Shown in pieces: positions 37,736 through 46,369 of a stretch of 64,000 nt of DNA. Source of the DNA: an uncultured Maritimibacter sp. (GTDB taxonomy: Bacteria; Pseudomonadota; Alphaproteobacteria; Rhodobacterales; Rhodobacteraceae); the NCBI GenBank assembly GCA_913063035.1, contig CAJXYS010000004.1, positions 1-64,000 on the forward strand. Reading direction: 5' to 3'. The notes below the pieces were generated by a model, which was not told where the DNA came from, did no database searches, and saw nothing but the letters and a program-made list of their open reading frames with translations. A program made the position numbers and the translations under genes. The stretch's first letter is position 1. Every line of letters starts with the position of its first letter.

Positions 37736-40156
37736 TCACTCCGCCGCGACCGTCCGCGCCCCGGTCTCTGCCCCCGAGACGGCGGCCCAGTGCCGCGCGC
37801 CGTCATAGCGCCAGGCCAGCCGCCCCGCGCCGTCCATGGCGAAGAGCGTGAGCCAGCCATTGTCGAACAGCGCCGCCAGCTCCGGGTGGGCGTCCAGCAC
37901 ATCGGTCATCGCCTCGCGCGGGGCCTCGATCGCGACCTTGAGCCGGTGCGGCTTGTGCATGAGCCGCTCGCCGTCATGGACCGACTGCCAGGGCAGCCCG
38001 GCGCGCAGCGTGCCGCCATTGCCCTCGACCACGCCGATCCCGCCGGTGACGTTGTGCAACAGCTTGTTGCCGCCGCCGAAGACGTCCGGCGCCACCGCGG
38101 AGCCGTAATATTGCAGGCTGATCCAGCTTGCGACCACCACCGGGGCAGTCATGATCAGCTCCAGCCCCTTGAAGCCCGCGTCGGCCTCCCAGTCGTAGCT
38201 GTGCAGGAACACCCGCCCGCCAAGGTCGCGCCCGGCGGTGCGCCCGCGCGGCGCGGCGATGAAGGCGTCGCAGCCGGCGAGGCCCCATTCCGGGCGCAGC
38301 TCGGCCCAGTCATGGCCGCGGGCCGGCAGGCTTGCCGCCCCCGCGGCGCGGGGCAGCCGGGCCGCCCGTTCGCCCCCGGCCTCTGCCGCGGCCAGGTCGA
38401 GCGCGCGGCGCAGACGGGTCAGGGCCGCGCGGTCGGCGCCGGCGGGCAGGTCCTGTTCATAGAGCCTGACCCGGTCGGTAACCGTGTCGTGCAACCCGCC
38501 GAGGAACACCGTGTCGTCTGGGATCTCGATCCCCTCGCCCGCCAGCCCGGCGCGCACCTCCGGCGCGTTCAGCAGCCCCGCCAGCAGGCGGGCGTTGACC
38601 TCGCCCGAATAACCGCCGCAGGCGCCGCATTGCAGCGCGCTTTCATGCGGGTTGTTGGTGACATGGGCACCGTGGCCGGCCAGCAGTACCACCGGGGCGA
38701 ACCCCTCGGTCAGCGACATGGCGCGCAGGGCGCCGGCCGCCGCGGCGACCCGGCTCGCCAGCGGAACGTCGGGCGCAAGCGCGGGGGCCGGTCCACCATC
38801 GCCGCCGCCATGCGGCAGGTTCAGCGCATCGCGCAGAAGCTTGCCGGCATAGACCGGGCCGGTCGCCTCGACGAAGGCGAAGGAGGACACGGCGGCCAAC
38901 TTGAACCGGCCCCAGGCGCGCTTGGCGCGGTCCCGGATCCTCTGGGCCTGGTCCGCACCGGTACCGCCCGCGGCCATCCCGGCAGAGGCGAGCCCCGGCG
39001 CCAGAAGCACAGGCAGACGGTTTTCGACCACGTCCGAAGCAACGTCGTTATGCGCCACGCCCACAAGGAAGAAGCCGGCCACGCCCAGGGTCTCGGCCCC
39101 GTCATCGGCGGCTTCGAGCGCCCGACGGATCACCTCGGAGCGCACGTCGATGCAGAAGGCGGCCTGGAAGGCCGGCCGGTCCGCGGCTGCGTCGGTCTCC
39201 GCCGGTGCGGCCAGCCGCTCGCCCAGCTGCCGCTCGGCCGCGCGCTCGGCCGCGGCCTGCAGGATGCAGTCGATCGTCTGGTCGGCGCTGGGCGTCAGCG
39301 GGGCGGCATGGGCGGCGACGGTCTCGGCCCAGCGGTCCGCGATGGCCGCGCCGTGCCGAAGGAACAACGCCTCGTCCCAGAGAAGCCGGATCGCCAGCAA
39401 ATCGGTGACCACCGGATCGCGCCCGCCGGTCTTCTCGGCCTCCCACATGCGTTGCCGGGCCAGCTGCGCCCAGCCGCCCATGTCCATGAGAAGACGGTGG
39501 AACGCGGTCGGCGCCGCTTCCGGCCCGATGCCCAGCCGCTCGGCCGCCCGGCCGAGCGCCCGCCAGGGCGAGGCCGGCGCGCCGGCCACATGGGCGGCAA
39601 AGCCCGAGAGCCCGTTGATCTCGGCCGTGAGATCACGGAGTGCGAAATCCCGCCAGGCGGTATAGGCCGCGCCGTCGCCCGGCGCCGCCCAGAGCGCCTG
39701 GCCCGCGTCGAAATACCCGGCCGCCCAGGCGCCGATCCGGTCCGCGATCAGGCCGGGCCAGTCGGTGCCGGTGACCTCGGCGGCCAGGTCGGCCACCGTT
39801 GGCAGGGCCCGCGGCGCGGGCGCCTCGGCCTCGGCCGCCGCCTTCAGCGCGGCGACGGACCCCGGCCGTCCGGCGCGCGGCGCGGCTTCCAGCGCGGCGG
39901 CGAGATCGGCATCGGTGATCGCACCGGCGGCGATCTCGGCGCGGATCTCGGCCCGCGGACGGGTCACCGGGGCGCCGGCGACCCGGGCCAGCCGCGCGGC
40001 GGTGATCGGCAGGCTCTCCTCGGCCTGGCCGAGATAGGGGTTGACCGCGACACTCGTCGCCAGCGGCCAGAGCGGCGGCACCTGGCGCGCGGCGGCCTCG
40101 GCCTCTGCGACGAGCTCGAGAAGGGCGGCGGGATAGGTCTGGTGCTGGGTCAGCAT
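37736..40156 (-). CDS. dabA: DabA, zinc-binding subunit of the DAB inorganic-carbon transporter (DUF2309)
   Basis: Peripheral DAB subunit of 806 residues, thought to act as a vectorial carbonic anhydrase on the cytoplasmic face, coupled to ion flow through DabB. The predicted zinc/active-site residues of beta-carbonic-anhydrase type are all there: Cys335 and Asp337 in [10 protein letters not shown], His495 in [12 protein letters not shown] and Cys510 in [14 protein letters not shown]. Their spacings (2 and 15 residues) equal those I recall for Halothiobacillus DabA (351/353 and 524/539). The N-terminus [18 protein letters not shown] is family-typical. The ATG at 40156 is preferred to an upstream extension. 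It is 16 nt after dabB. Confidence 0.92.
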   Translation of the reverse strand: MLTQHQTYPAALLELVAEAEAAARQVPPLWPLATSVAVNPYLGQAEESLPITAARLARVAGAPVTRPRAEIRAEIAAGAITDADLAAALEAAPRAGRPGSVAALKAAAEAEAPAPRALPTVADLAAEVTGTDWPGLIADRIGAWAAGYFDAGQALWAAPGDGAAYTAWRDFALRDLTAEINGLSGFAAHVAGAPASPWRALGRAAERLGIGPEAAPTAFHRLLMDMGGWAQLARQRMWEAEKTGGRDPVVTDLLAIRLLWDEALFLRHGAAIADRWAETVAAHAAPLTPSADQTIDCILQAAAERAAERQLGERLAAPAETDAAADRPAFQAAFCIDVRSEVIRRALEAADDGAETLGVAGFFLVGVAHNDVASDVVENRLPVLLAPGLASAGMAAGGTGADQAQRIRDRAKRAWGRFKLAAVSSFAFVEATGPVYAGKLLRDALNLPHGGGDGGPAPALAPDVPLASRVAAAAGALRAMSLTEGFAPVVLLAGHGAHVTNNPHESALQCGACGGYSGEVNARLLAGLLNAPEVRAGLAGEGIEIPDDTVFLGGLHDTVTDRVRLYEQDLPAGADRAALTRLRRALDLAAAEAGGERAARLPRAAGAASLPARGHDWAELRPEWGLAGCDAFIAAPRGRTAGRDLGGRVFLHSYDWEADAGFKGLELIMTAPVVVASWISLQYYGSAVAPDVFGGGNKLLHNVTGGIGVVEGNGGTLRAGLPWQSVHDGERLMHKPHRLKVAIEAPREAMTDVLDAHPELAALFDNGWLTLFAMDGAGRLAWRYDGARHWAAVSGAETGARTVAAE

Positions 40157-40172
40157 GGCATGTCCCTTTCGA

Positions 40173-41729
40173 TCAGGAGGAAGAGGTCCGGCGCGCCCAG
40201 CCGCCAAGCAGCCGGTCGAACACCGCGTTCGCGTAAAGCCCGTTGGCGAGGTGGACGCGCAGGCCTTGCGCGGCCGGGTGCCCGGCCCAGAGCGGCAGGA
40301 GCGCCTGCGCCACCGCCACCGCGCCGAAGCTGACCATCGCCAGCACGATCAGCGCCCATTCGAGCGCGCCGGGCACCGGCGGCGCCGGCAGCACGCCCTG
40401 GGTCAGCCATTCGGCCGCGCGCTGCAGCGCGAAGTAGCTGACCGACGCCGCCAGCGCGAAGACCGCCGTGTGGCGCGTCAGCGCCCGCGGCGCGGCATCG
40501 GCCAGCCCCTGCGCGATCAGGTAGGCGACGCCGAAGATCAGGATCGCGCCGAGCGCCAGCGCCTGCGGCGCCTTGTCGGCCGCGCCGAAACCGACGGCCA
40601 CGGCGGCATAGATCGCCAGCGCCGCGAGGAAGGCGCGGCCCACCGCGCGCCCGTCGGGCACCGCGACCGGCCCCGGCCGCCGGATCGCGGCGATGCCCTT
40701 GATCGCGCCGCCCGCGGCGAGGAAGGCATGCGCCTTGTAGAGCGAATGCGCCACGATATGCAGCAGCGCCAGCGGGAAGAGCGCCAGCCCGCATTGCAGG
40801 ATCATGAACCCCATCTGGGCGATGGTGGACCACGCGAGCGAGGTCTTGACCGCGGGCTGGGTCAGCATGACCAGCCCGCCGAAGAGCGCGGTGAAGCCGC
40901 CGATCATCGCCAGCGCCGCCAGGATGCCGGGCGCGGCCAGCATCACATCGGCAAAGCGGATCAGCAGCACGCCCCCGGCATTGACCACCCCGGCATGGAG
41001 CAGCGCCGAGACGGGCGTCGGGGCCTCCATCACCTCGGTCAGCCAGCCATGCAGCGGGAACTGCGCCGATTTGAGCAGTGCGGCGACGGCCAGCAGGGCG
41101 GCCGCACCGCCCACGGCCGGGCCGGCCGCGCCCGCGCGGGCGGCGGCGTTGATGGCCGCGATGTCGCCGGTGCCGAAGCCCCAGGCCAGCAGCGCCGCCG
41201 CGCCGATCAGCGCCACGTCGCCCATCCGCGCGGTGACCGCCTTCTTGCGGGCCGCGCGCCGGGCGGCGGGACGCCCGGGATAGAACAGCAGGAGCTTCTG
41301 CAGGGTCAGCCCGGTCACGATCCAGGCCAGCACGAGCTGGCCGAGGCTGCCCGCCGTCACCAGCAGAAGCACCGCCGCAAGCGTGGCCGACATCCAGCCG
41401 GTAAAGGCGCCCTGCCCGCTCTCACCGTCGAGATAGGTGACCGAGAAACGCAGCACGATCCAGCCGATGAAGGCCACCAGCAGCAGCATCACCGCGCTGA
41501 CCGCGTCGAGCCGGACCGCCAGCAGGCCCGGGATCAGCGTGGCGGTGCCGGGCCCGGCGAGCACCAGCGCGACCGCGGCCAGCATGGCCACGACGACCGC
41601 GCCGGCCGCGGCCGCCTCGGCGGCGCGCGGCAGCCGGCCGGGGCGCTTGCCCGGATGGCGGATGGCGTACAGCGCCGGCAGGATCAGCAGGAACGGCGCG
41701 AGATAGGGCAGATAGGCATGGGCGGACAT
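40173..41729 (-). CDS. dabB: DabB, proton-conducting membrane subunit of the DAB transporter
   Basis: NuoL/MrpA-family membrane protein of 518 residues with about 14 hydrophobic segments, which would supply cation flux energising CO2 hydration by DabA. The antiporter core is seen in [50 protein letters not shown] (the conserved quinone-oxidoreductase motif with Lys/Glu equivalents), [20 protein letters not shown] and [18 protein letters not shown]. No other Mrp or Nuo subunit gene is nearby, which together with dabA excludes a complex I fragment. It is divergent from the LysR gene. Confidence 0.92.
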   Translation of the reverse strand: MSAHAYLPYLAPFLLILPALYAIRHPGKRPGRLPRAAEAAAAGAVVVAMLAAVALVLAGPGTATLIPGLLAVRLDAVSAVMLLLVAFIGWIVLRFSVTYLDGESGQGAFTGWMSATLAAVLLLVTAGSLGQLVLAWIVTGLTLQKLLLFYPGRPAARRAARKKAVTARMGDVALIGAAALLAWGFGTGDIAAINAAARAGAAGPAVGGAAALLAVAALLKSAQFPLHGWLTEVMEAPTPVSALLHAGVVNAGGVLLIRFADVMLAAPGILAALAMIGGFTALFGGLVMLTQPAVKTSLAWSTIAQMGFMILQCGLALFPLALLHIVAHSLYKAHAFLAAGGAIKGIAAIRRPGPVAVPDGRAVGRAFLAALAIYAAVAVGFGAADKAPQALALGAILIFGVAYLIAQGLADAAPRALTRHTAVFALAASVSYFALQRAAEWLTQGVLPAPPVPGALEWALIVLAMVSFGAVAVAQALLPLWAGHPAAQGLRVHLANGLYANAVFDRLLGGWARRTSSS

Positions 41730-41782
41730 CGCGTCTCTCTCCGTGGCTCGACAGGGTCACGCCGGGATAGCAACGCGATCTC

Positions 41783-41814
41783 CGAATATAAAATTCATTG
41801 TTTAGGTATATTCG
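41783..41814. promoter_or_regulatory. Candidate LysR operator in the dabB-lysR divergent region
   Basis: An AT-rich patch in the 104-nt gap holds perfect 8-bp inverted arms CGAATATA (41783-41790) and TATATTCG (41807-41814) with a 16-nt spacer. The position, 20 nt before the regulator start and about 54 nt before dabB, is typical of a LysR-type binding region acting on both promoters. Confidence 0.6.
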
Positions 41815-41833
41815 TTTCATTATACAGAACGAT

Positions 41834-42712
41834 ATGGCGGCGTTGAACTACAACCACCTCTATTACTTCTGGGCCGTGGCCCATGACGGGAACCTGACTC
41901 GCACCGCCGAGCGGCTGAACCTGTCGCAATCGGCGCTGTCGGTGCAGATCCGCAAGCTCGAGGACCGGCTCGGGCACGCCCTCTTCGAACGGCGCGGGCG
42001 GCAGCTGCACCTGACGGAGGCCGGGCGGATCGCGCTCGACCACGCCGACGCCATCTTCGCCGCCGGCGCGGAACTTCTGGGCACGCTGCAGCAGGCGGGC
42101 CGGACGCGCGCGGCGCTGCGCGTCGGCGCGCTGGCGACGCTGTCGCGGAACTTCCTGATCGGGTTCCTGCGCCCGGTCCTGGGCCGCCCGGATGTGGAGG
42201 TCGTGCTGCGGTCGGGCAGCACCGCGGAGCTTCTCCAGGGGCTCGAGACGCTGAACCTCGACGTGGTTCTGATCAACCAGCCGCCCGCGCGGGACTCGCT
42301 GACGCCCTTCGTGGCGCACCGTCTGACCGAGCAGCCGGTCAGCCTCGTCGGTCCGCCAGAGCGGATCGCCGACGGCGCCGGCCTGGCCGATCTCCTGACC
42401 CGCCAGCCGGTGATCCTGCCCACCGTGAACAGCAGCGTGCGGATGGGGTTCGACGCGCTGACCGACCGGCTGGGCCTGCGTCCCCAGATCGTGGCCGAGG
42501 TCGACGACATGGCCATGATGCGCCTGCTCGCGCGCGAGAATGTCGGCCTGGCGCTGGTTCCGCCCATCGTGGTCAAGGACGAACTGGTCAGCGGCCTGCT
42601 GGTAGAGGCCGACCATCCGCTCGGCATCGCCGAGGCGTTCTACGCGGTGACGGTGGCGCGGCGCTTTCCGAACCCGATCCTGCGCGATCTCCTCGAGGCC
42701 GGCGCCGGCTGA
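41834..42712 (+). CDS. LysR-family regulator of the dab genes
   Basis: LysR-type regulator of 292 residues. The winged helix is LNYNHLYYFWAVAHDGNLTRTAERLNLSQSALSVQIRKLEDRLGHALFERRGRQLHLTEAG (residues 3-63), and the effector domain starts near residue 90 (ALRVGALATLSRNFLIGFLRP). The conserved start MAALNYNHL at 41834 is chosen over an AT-rich upstream extension that coincides with the operator. Divergence from dabB suggests control by low CO2/bicarbonate, as for CbbR/CcmR-type regulators. It converges on the histidine kinase gene with a 7-nt gap. Confidence 0.88.
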   Translation: MAALNYNHLYYFWAVAHDGNLTRTAERLNLSQSALSVQIRKLEDRLGHALFERRGRQLHLTEAGRIALDHADAIFAAGAELLGTLQQAGRTRAALRVGALATLSRNFLIGFLRPVLGRPDVEVVLRSGSTAELLQGLETLNLDVVLINQPPARDSLTPFVAHRLTEQPVSLVGPPERIADGAGLADLLTRQPVILPTVNSSVRMGFDALTDRLGLRPQIVAEVDDMAMMRLLARENVGLALVPPIVVKDELVSGLLVEADHPLGIAEAFYAVTVARRFPNPILRDLLEAGAG

Positions 42713-42719
42713 CGGCCGG

Positions 42720-44942
42720 TCACGACAGTGGCGCTGCCAGCACCTCGCGGATGGCGCGCGCCAGCTCGGCCCGGCGATAGGGCTTGCGCAACACCCTGGT
42801 CGCCGCGGCGGCGCGATCCCCGTTCCCGGACGAGGGTCCCTTGCCCGCGTAGCCCGTGGTGATCAGCGTGCGAAGCCCCGGATCGCGCGTCATGGCCGCC
42901 CGCGCCAGCGCGTCGCCCCCGATGCGCCCCGGCATGACGAGATCGGTGAGCAGCAGGTCGAACCGCCCGGGTTCCGCCAGCAGGGCAAGCGCCGTGTCGC
43001 CGTCCGGCGCCTCGGTCACGTCGTAGCCGAGCCGTTCGAGCTGGCGCACGAGATTGGCGCGCACCTCGGGCTCGTCCTCCACCACGAGCACGCGCTCGGA
43101 CCCGCCCTCGATCACGCCGGACGCCCCCGGTGTTTCGGCCGCGCGCGCCCCGTTCGGCGGCGTCTCCGCGGCGGGCTCTCCGGCGACCGGAAGGTAGATC
43201 CGGAAGGTCGTCCCTTGCCCCGGCGTGCTCTCGACGGTGACGGTGCCCCCGGATTGCCGCGAAAAGCCGTAGACCATCGACAGCCCCAGCCCGCTGCCGC
43301 CGGCCGGCCCCTTGGTGGTGAAGAACGGCTCGAAAACCTGGTCGAGATGCTCGGGCGCGATGCCGCTGCCGGTATCGGACACGCTGATGGCGACACAGGG
43401 ACCCTCGGGCATGTCCTGGCCCGCCTCGGCATCCCGCGGCGGAAGCGTCACGTTGCGGATGTCGATCTCCATCCGGCCACCGCCCGGCATCGCGTCCCGC
43501 GCGTTGACGGCGAGGTTGACAAGACAGGTTTCCAGTTCCGAGGGATCCACCCAGACGCTGCTGACATCCGGCGCGCTATGCATCGCAAGCGTGATCTGCT
43601 CGCCAAGCGCCTGGTGCAGCAGCCGGTCCATCGATCCCGTCAGCGCGACGGGGTCCACGCGCTCGGGCATCAGCGACTGGCGGCGCGAGAACGCCAGCAG
43701 CCGGTGGGTCAGGTTGGCGCCGCGATCGGCCGTCGCCAGGATCTCCTCGGCCTGGATCCGGGCCTTGGGATTGTCCTCGAGTCGATCGACGAGCAACTCG
43801 GCATTGCCGGCGACGATCATCAGCAGGTTGTTGAAATCATGCGCGATCCCGCCGGTCAGCTGGCCCAGGGCCTCCATGCGCTGGGCCGATTGCAGCTGGT
43901 CCTGCACCTCGAGCTCGCGGGTGACGTCCCGCGCCACGATCGACACGAACTCCACCGCGCCGTCGCGGGCGCGATGCGGAAAGGCCACGAGCGACACCGT
44001 GCGCACGACGCCGGCCATGTTCGCGCAGCGGACCTGCCCGCTCCAGCGGCCACGGCGGATGGCCTCGGGCAGGATCTCGTCGAGGAAGAGGGCGCGGTCC
44101 GGTCCGAGAACGACATCCGACAGCGTGACGCCACGGACCGCGGCATCGGCGGCCAGCCCGAGCATCTCGCGGCCGCTCCGGTTCAGGAACTGGATCCGCC
44201 CGTCGGGCGCGGAGGTACAGACGACGTCCGGGGTTTCCTCGATGATCGCCGCCAGCCTGTCGCGCGCGGCGCGCAGGCGGACCCGTTCGGTCACGTCGCT
44301 GCCGATACCGCGATAGCCCCGGAATTCGCCATCCGGGCCGAGAACCGGCTGGCCGCTGACGCGGAACCAGAAACGCTCGCCCCGCGTGTTGTCGTAAGGA
44401 TAGAGCAGCTCGCGGAACGGCGCCTGCGCATCCATGGCGCCGATATCCTCGAATCCCGCCCCCGCCAGCTGCACCAGTTCGGCGCGCGACATGCCGATCA
44501 TCGCGTCCGGCGGATCGCCGGTGATCTCGCTGAACCGCCCGGAGATCGCCGTGATCCGAAGCTCGCCATCCATTTCCCAAAGCCAGTCCGTCGCTGCGGC
44601 CGCGAAATCCGAGAGGCTCTTCCGGGCCTCCAGCGCATGGCTGGCCGACGCCGACAGGTAGCGCGCGAAAATCTCGAGCAGGAGCGCCAGCGCCAGGGCG
44701 GTGACGACCACGAAGAGGATGCCCTTGACGGTCTGCAACTGCGCCTCGGTCCAGGGCAGCGTCCCCGAAACAAGGTGCAGCAGATGATCGGAGCCGAGAA
44801 TCCAGGCGACCCCGAACACCGCGTAGATCACCGGCACCCAGTGCAGAGAGCGGAACGGCCGAAAGCCGACCTCCGGCTGCGGCGGGTCCGCCCAGCGATG
44901 CGCCCCCGCTTTGGCGCCGGCCCTCGTTGCATCCTCCGACAC
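42720..44942 (-). CDS. Hybrid sensor histidine kinase (two TM, two PAS, HisKA, HATPase, REC)
   Basis: Membrane hybrid kinase of 740 residues. Two hydrophobic segments at about residues 33-52 and 68-95 flank a short loop (WILGSDHLLHLVSG, a common sensor N-terminus). PAS domains follow at about 110-235 and 235-345, then the HisKA phospho-acceptor His in GGIAHDFNNLLM, a HATPase with NLAVNARDAMPGGG, GSGIAPEHLDQVFEPFFTTK and SGLGLSMVYGF, and a receiver domain at the end with the acceptor Asp in LLLTDLVMPG. It starts with GTG at 44942 with GGAGA upstream. No separate response regulator or HPt gene is adjacent, so its output is unknown. Confidence 0.92.
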   Translation of the reverse strand: MSEDATRAGAKAGAHRWADPPQPEVGFRPFRSLHWVPVIYAVFGVAWILGSDHLLHLVSGTLPWTEAQLQTVKGILFVVVTALALALLLEIFARYLSASASHALEARKSLSDFAAAATDWLWEMDGELRITAISGRFSEITGDPPDAMIGMSRAELVQLAGAGFEDIGAMDAQAPFRELLYPYDNTRGERFWFRVSGQPVLGPDGEFRGYRGIGSDVTERVRLRAARDRLAAIIEETPDVVCTSAPDGRIQFLNRSGREMLGLAADAAVRGVTLSDVVLGPDRALFLDEILPEAIRRGRWSGQVRCANMAGVVRTVSLVAFPHRARDGAVEFVSIVARDVTRELEVQDQLQSAQRMEALGQLTGGIAHDFNNLLMIVAGNAELLVDRLEDNPKARIQAEEILATADRGANLTHRLLAFSRRQSLMPERVDPVALTGSMDRLLHQALGEQITLAMHSAPDVSSVWVDPSELETCLVNLAVNARDAMPGGGRMEIDIRNVTLPPRDAEAGQDMPEGPCVAISVSDTGSGIAPEHLDQVFEPFFTTKGPAGGSGLGLSMVYGFSRQSGGTVTVESTPGQGTTFRIYLPVAGEPAAETPPNGARAAETPGASGVIEGGSERVLVVEDEPEVRANLVRQLERLGYDVTEAPDGDTALALLAEPGRFDLLLTDLVMPGRIGGDALARAAMTRDPGLRTLITTGYAGKGPSSGNGDRAAAATRVLRKPYRRAELARAIREVLAAPLS

Positions 44943-45058
44943 GGCGATCTCTCCGGGACAGCTTCCGATGCGCCCACCCTTCCAAAGATCGGGCCGCCAA
45001 TCAACGCCCTACCCTATTTGGGGGATGCCTTGCCGCCGCGTGCCCGTGGCCCGCGCCG

Positions 45059-46369
45059 CTATTCCCGGAGCGCCCGGTCGCGGGTGCGCACCACGGGCGC
45101 CATCAGATAGGCCAGCACCGTGCGCCTTCCCGCCAGGATGTCGACGCCGGCCACCATGCCCGGCAGGATTTCGACCGGCTGGCCGTCGGCGTCGCGCAGA
45201 ACGCCCGCCGTCGCGATTTCGACCACGAAGGCGCGTTCGTCCCGGTCCGGACGGGTCACGGCATCGGCGCCGATCCGCAGGATCTCGCCGTCCAGCGCCC
45301 CGTAGCGCGACGGATCATAGGCGGTGATCGAGACCCGCGCCGCCTGCCCCGGCCGCAGGAAGGCGATATCGGCCGGTTTCAGATAGGCCTCGATCAGCAG
45401 ATCGTCGCCGATGGGCACGATCTCGAGCAGCGGATCGCCCGCCCGTGCCAGCCCGCCGATGGTGTTGAGGTTGAGGCGGTTGACCACGCCTCGCACCGGC
45501 GCAGTCAGCACGGCGCGGGTCAGCCGGTTTTCAAGCGCGGGAAGCCGCGTCAGGACCTCGGCCAGTTCGGCCTCGGCACGGGCGAGATCCTCCAGCGCGC
45601 CGGCCCGCGCCGCCGAGCGGGCCGACAGGACACGATCCTCGATCTCGGCGGCCGCGGCCCGGGTCGCGGCCAGCTCCGCCCGCGCGGCGCTCTCGCGGCC
45701 GGCGGCCTCGGCCCGGCGGCCGCGCAGTCCCAGCAGCGTCGTCGCCGGCTCGACGCCGTCCTCGACCAATGGCGCGATCAGCGCGATTTCCTCGTCGATC
45801 AGGCGGATGGCTTCCGCCGCCGCCTCCGCCCGGGCCGCGGCGGCGGCGATCTCTTCCTCGCGTTGGCGCCCCTGGCGGCGCAACACCGCGATCTCGTCGG
45901 CCAGCGCCGCGCGGCGGGCGGCGTAGAGCGCGATCTCCGAGGCCACGAGATTTCCAAGCTCGTCATAGGTCGCGGCGTCCGGGGCGAAGGGCCGCGACTC
46001 GATCTCGGCCCGCAGCCGGGCGATACGCAGCTCCAGCGACAGCGCGCGGCGGCGCGTCTCGCCGAGTTGGCTCTCGATCTGCGTGTCGTCCAGCGTCAGA
46101 AGCGGGTCGCCGGCCGCCACGAGATCGCCTTCACGCACATGGAGCGCGGCCAGCACGCCCGCCTCGGAGGCTTGCACGATCTGCACGTCGCCCGACGGCA
46201 CCACGCGCCCGTCGCCGCGGGTGACGACATCGAGCTCCGTTCGCGCCGCCCAGACCCCGGCGATGGCGAGAAAGGCCAGGATCAGCAACAGCAGCAGCGA
46301 AGCCCGCACCGGGTTGCCGCCCCGGATCTCGCGGGCCAGGTCGCGGGCCGGCCGCGCGCCCCTAGGCAT
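45059..46369 (-). CDS. Type I secretion adaptor (HlyD family)
   Basis: Membrane-fusion protein of 436 residues linking the ABC ATPase to the TolC-like protein. One membrane anchor lies at about residues 24-43, followed by VQIVQASEAGVLAALHVREGDLV (lipoyl half), a very long Ala/Glu/Arg coiled coil at about 100-285, and RAVLTAPVRGVVNRLNLNTIGGL with PGMVAGVDILAGRRTVLAYLMAPV, the HlyD consensus. The ATG at 46369 overlaps the ABC gene stop by 8 nt. It is the last gene of the secretion operon. Confidence 0.92.
   Translation of the reverse strand: MPRGARPARDLAREIRGGNPVRASLLLLLILAFLAIAGVWAARTELDVVTRGDGRVVPSGDVQIVQASEAGVLAALHVREGDLVAAGDPLLTLDDTQIESQLGETRRRALSLELRIARLRAEIESRPFAPDAATYDELGNLVASEIALYAARRAALADEIAVLRRQGRQREEEIAAAAARAEAAAEAIRLIDEEIALIAPLVEDGVEPATTLLGLRGRRAEAAGRESAARAELAATRAAAAEIEDRVLSARSAARAGALEDLARAEAELAEVLTRLPALENRLTRAVLTAPVRGVVNRLNLNTIGGLARAGDPLLEIVPIGDDLLIEAYLKPADIAFLRPGQAARVSITAYDPSRYGALDGEILRIGADAVTRPDRDERAFVVEIATAGVLRDADGQPVEILPGMVAGVDILAGRRTVLAYLMAPVVRTRDRALRE

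Noticed and set aside
40173..41729. A NADH dehydrogenase subunit L or Mrp antiporter subunit
   Set aside because: No other Nuo or Mrp gene is present and dabA follows after 16 nt, so DabB is the better call.
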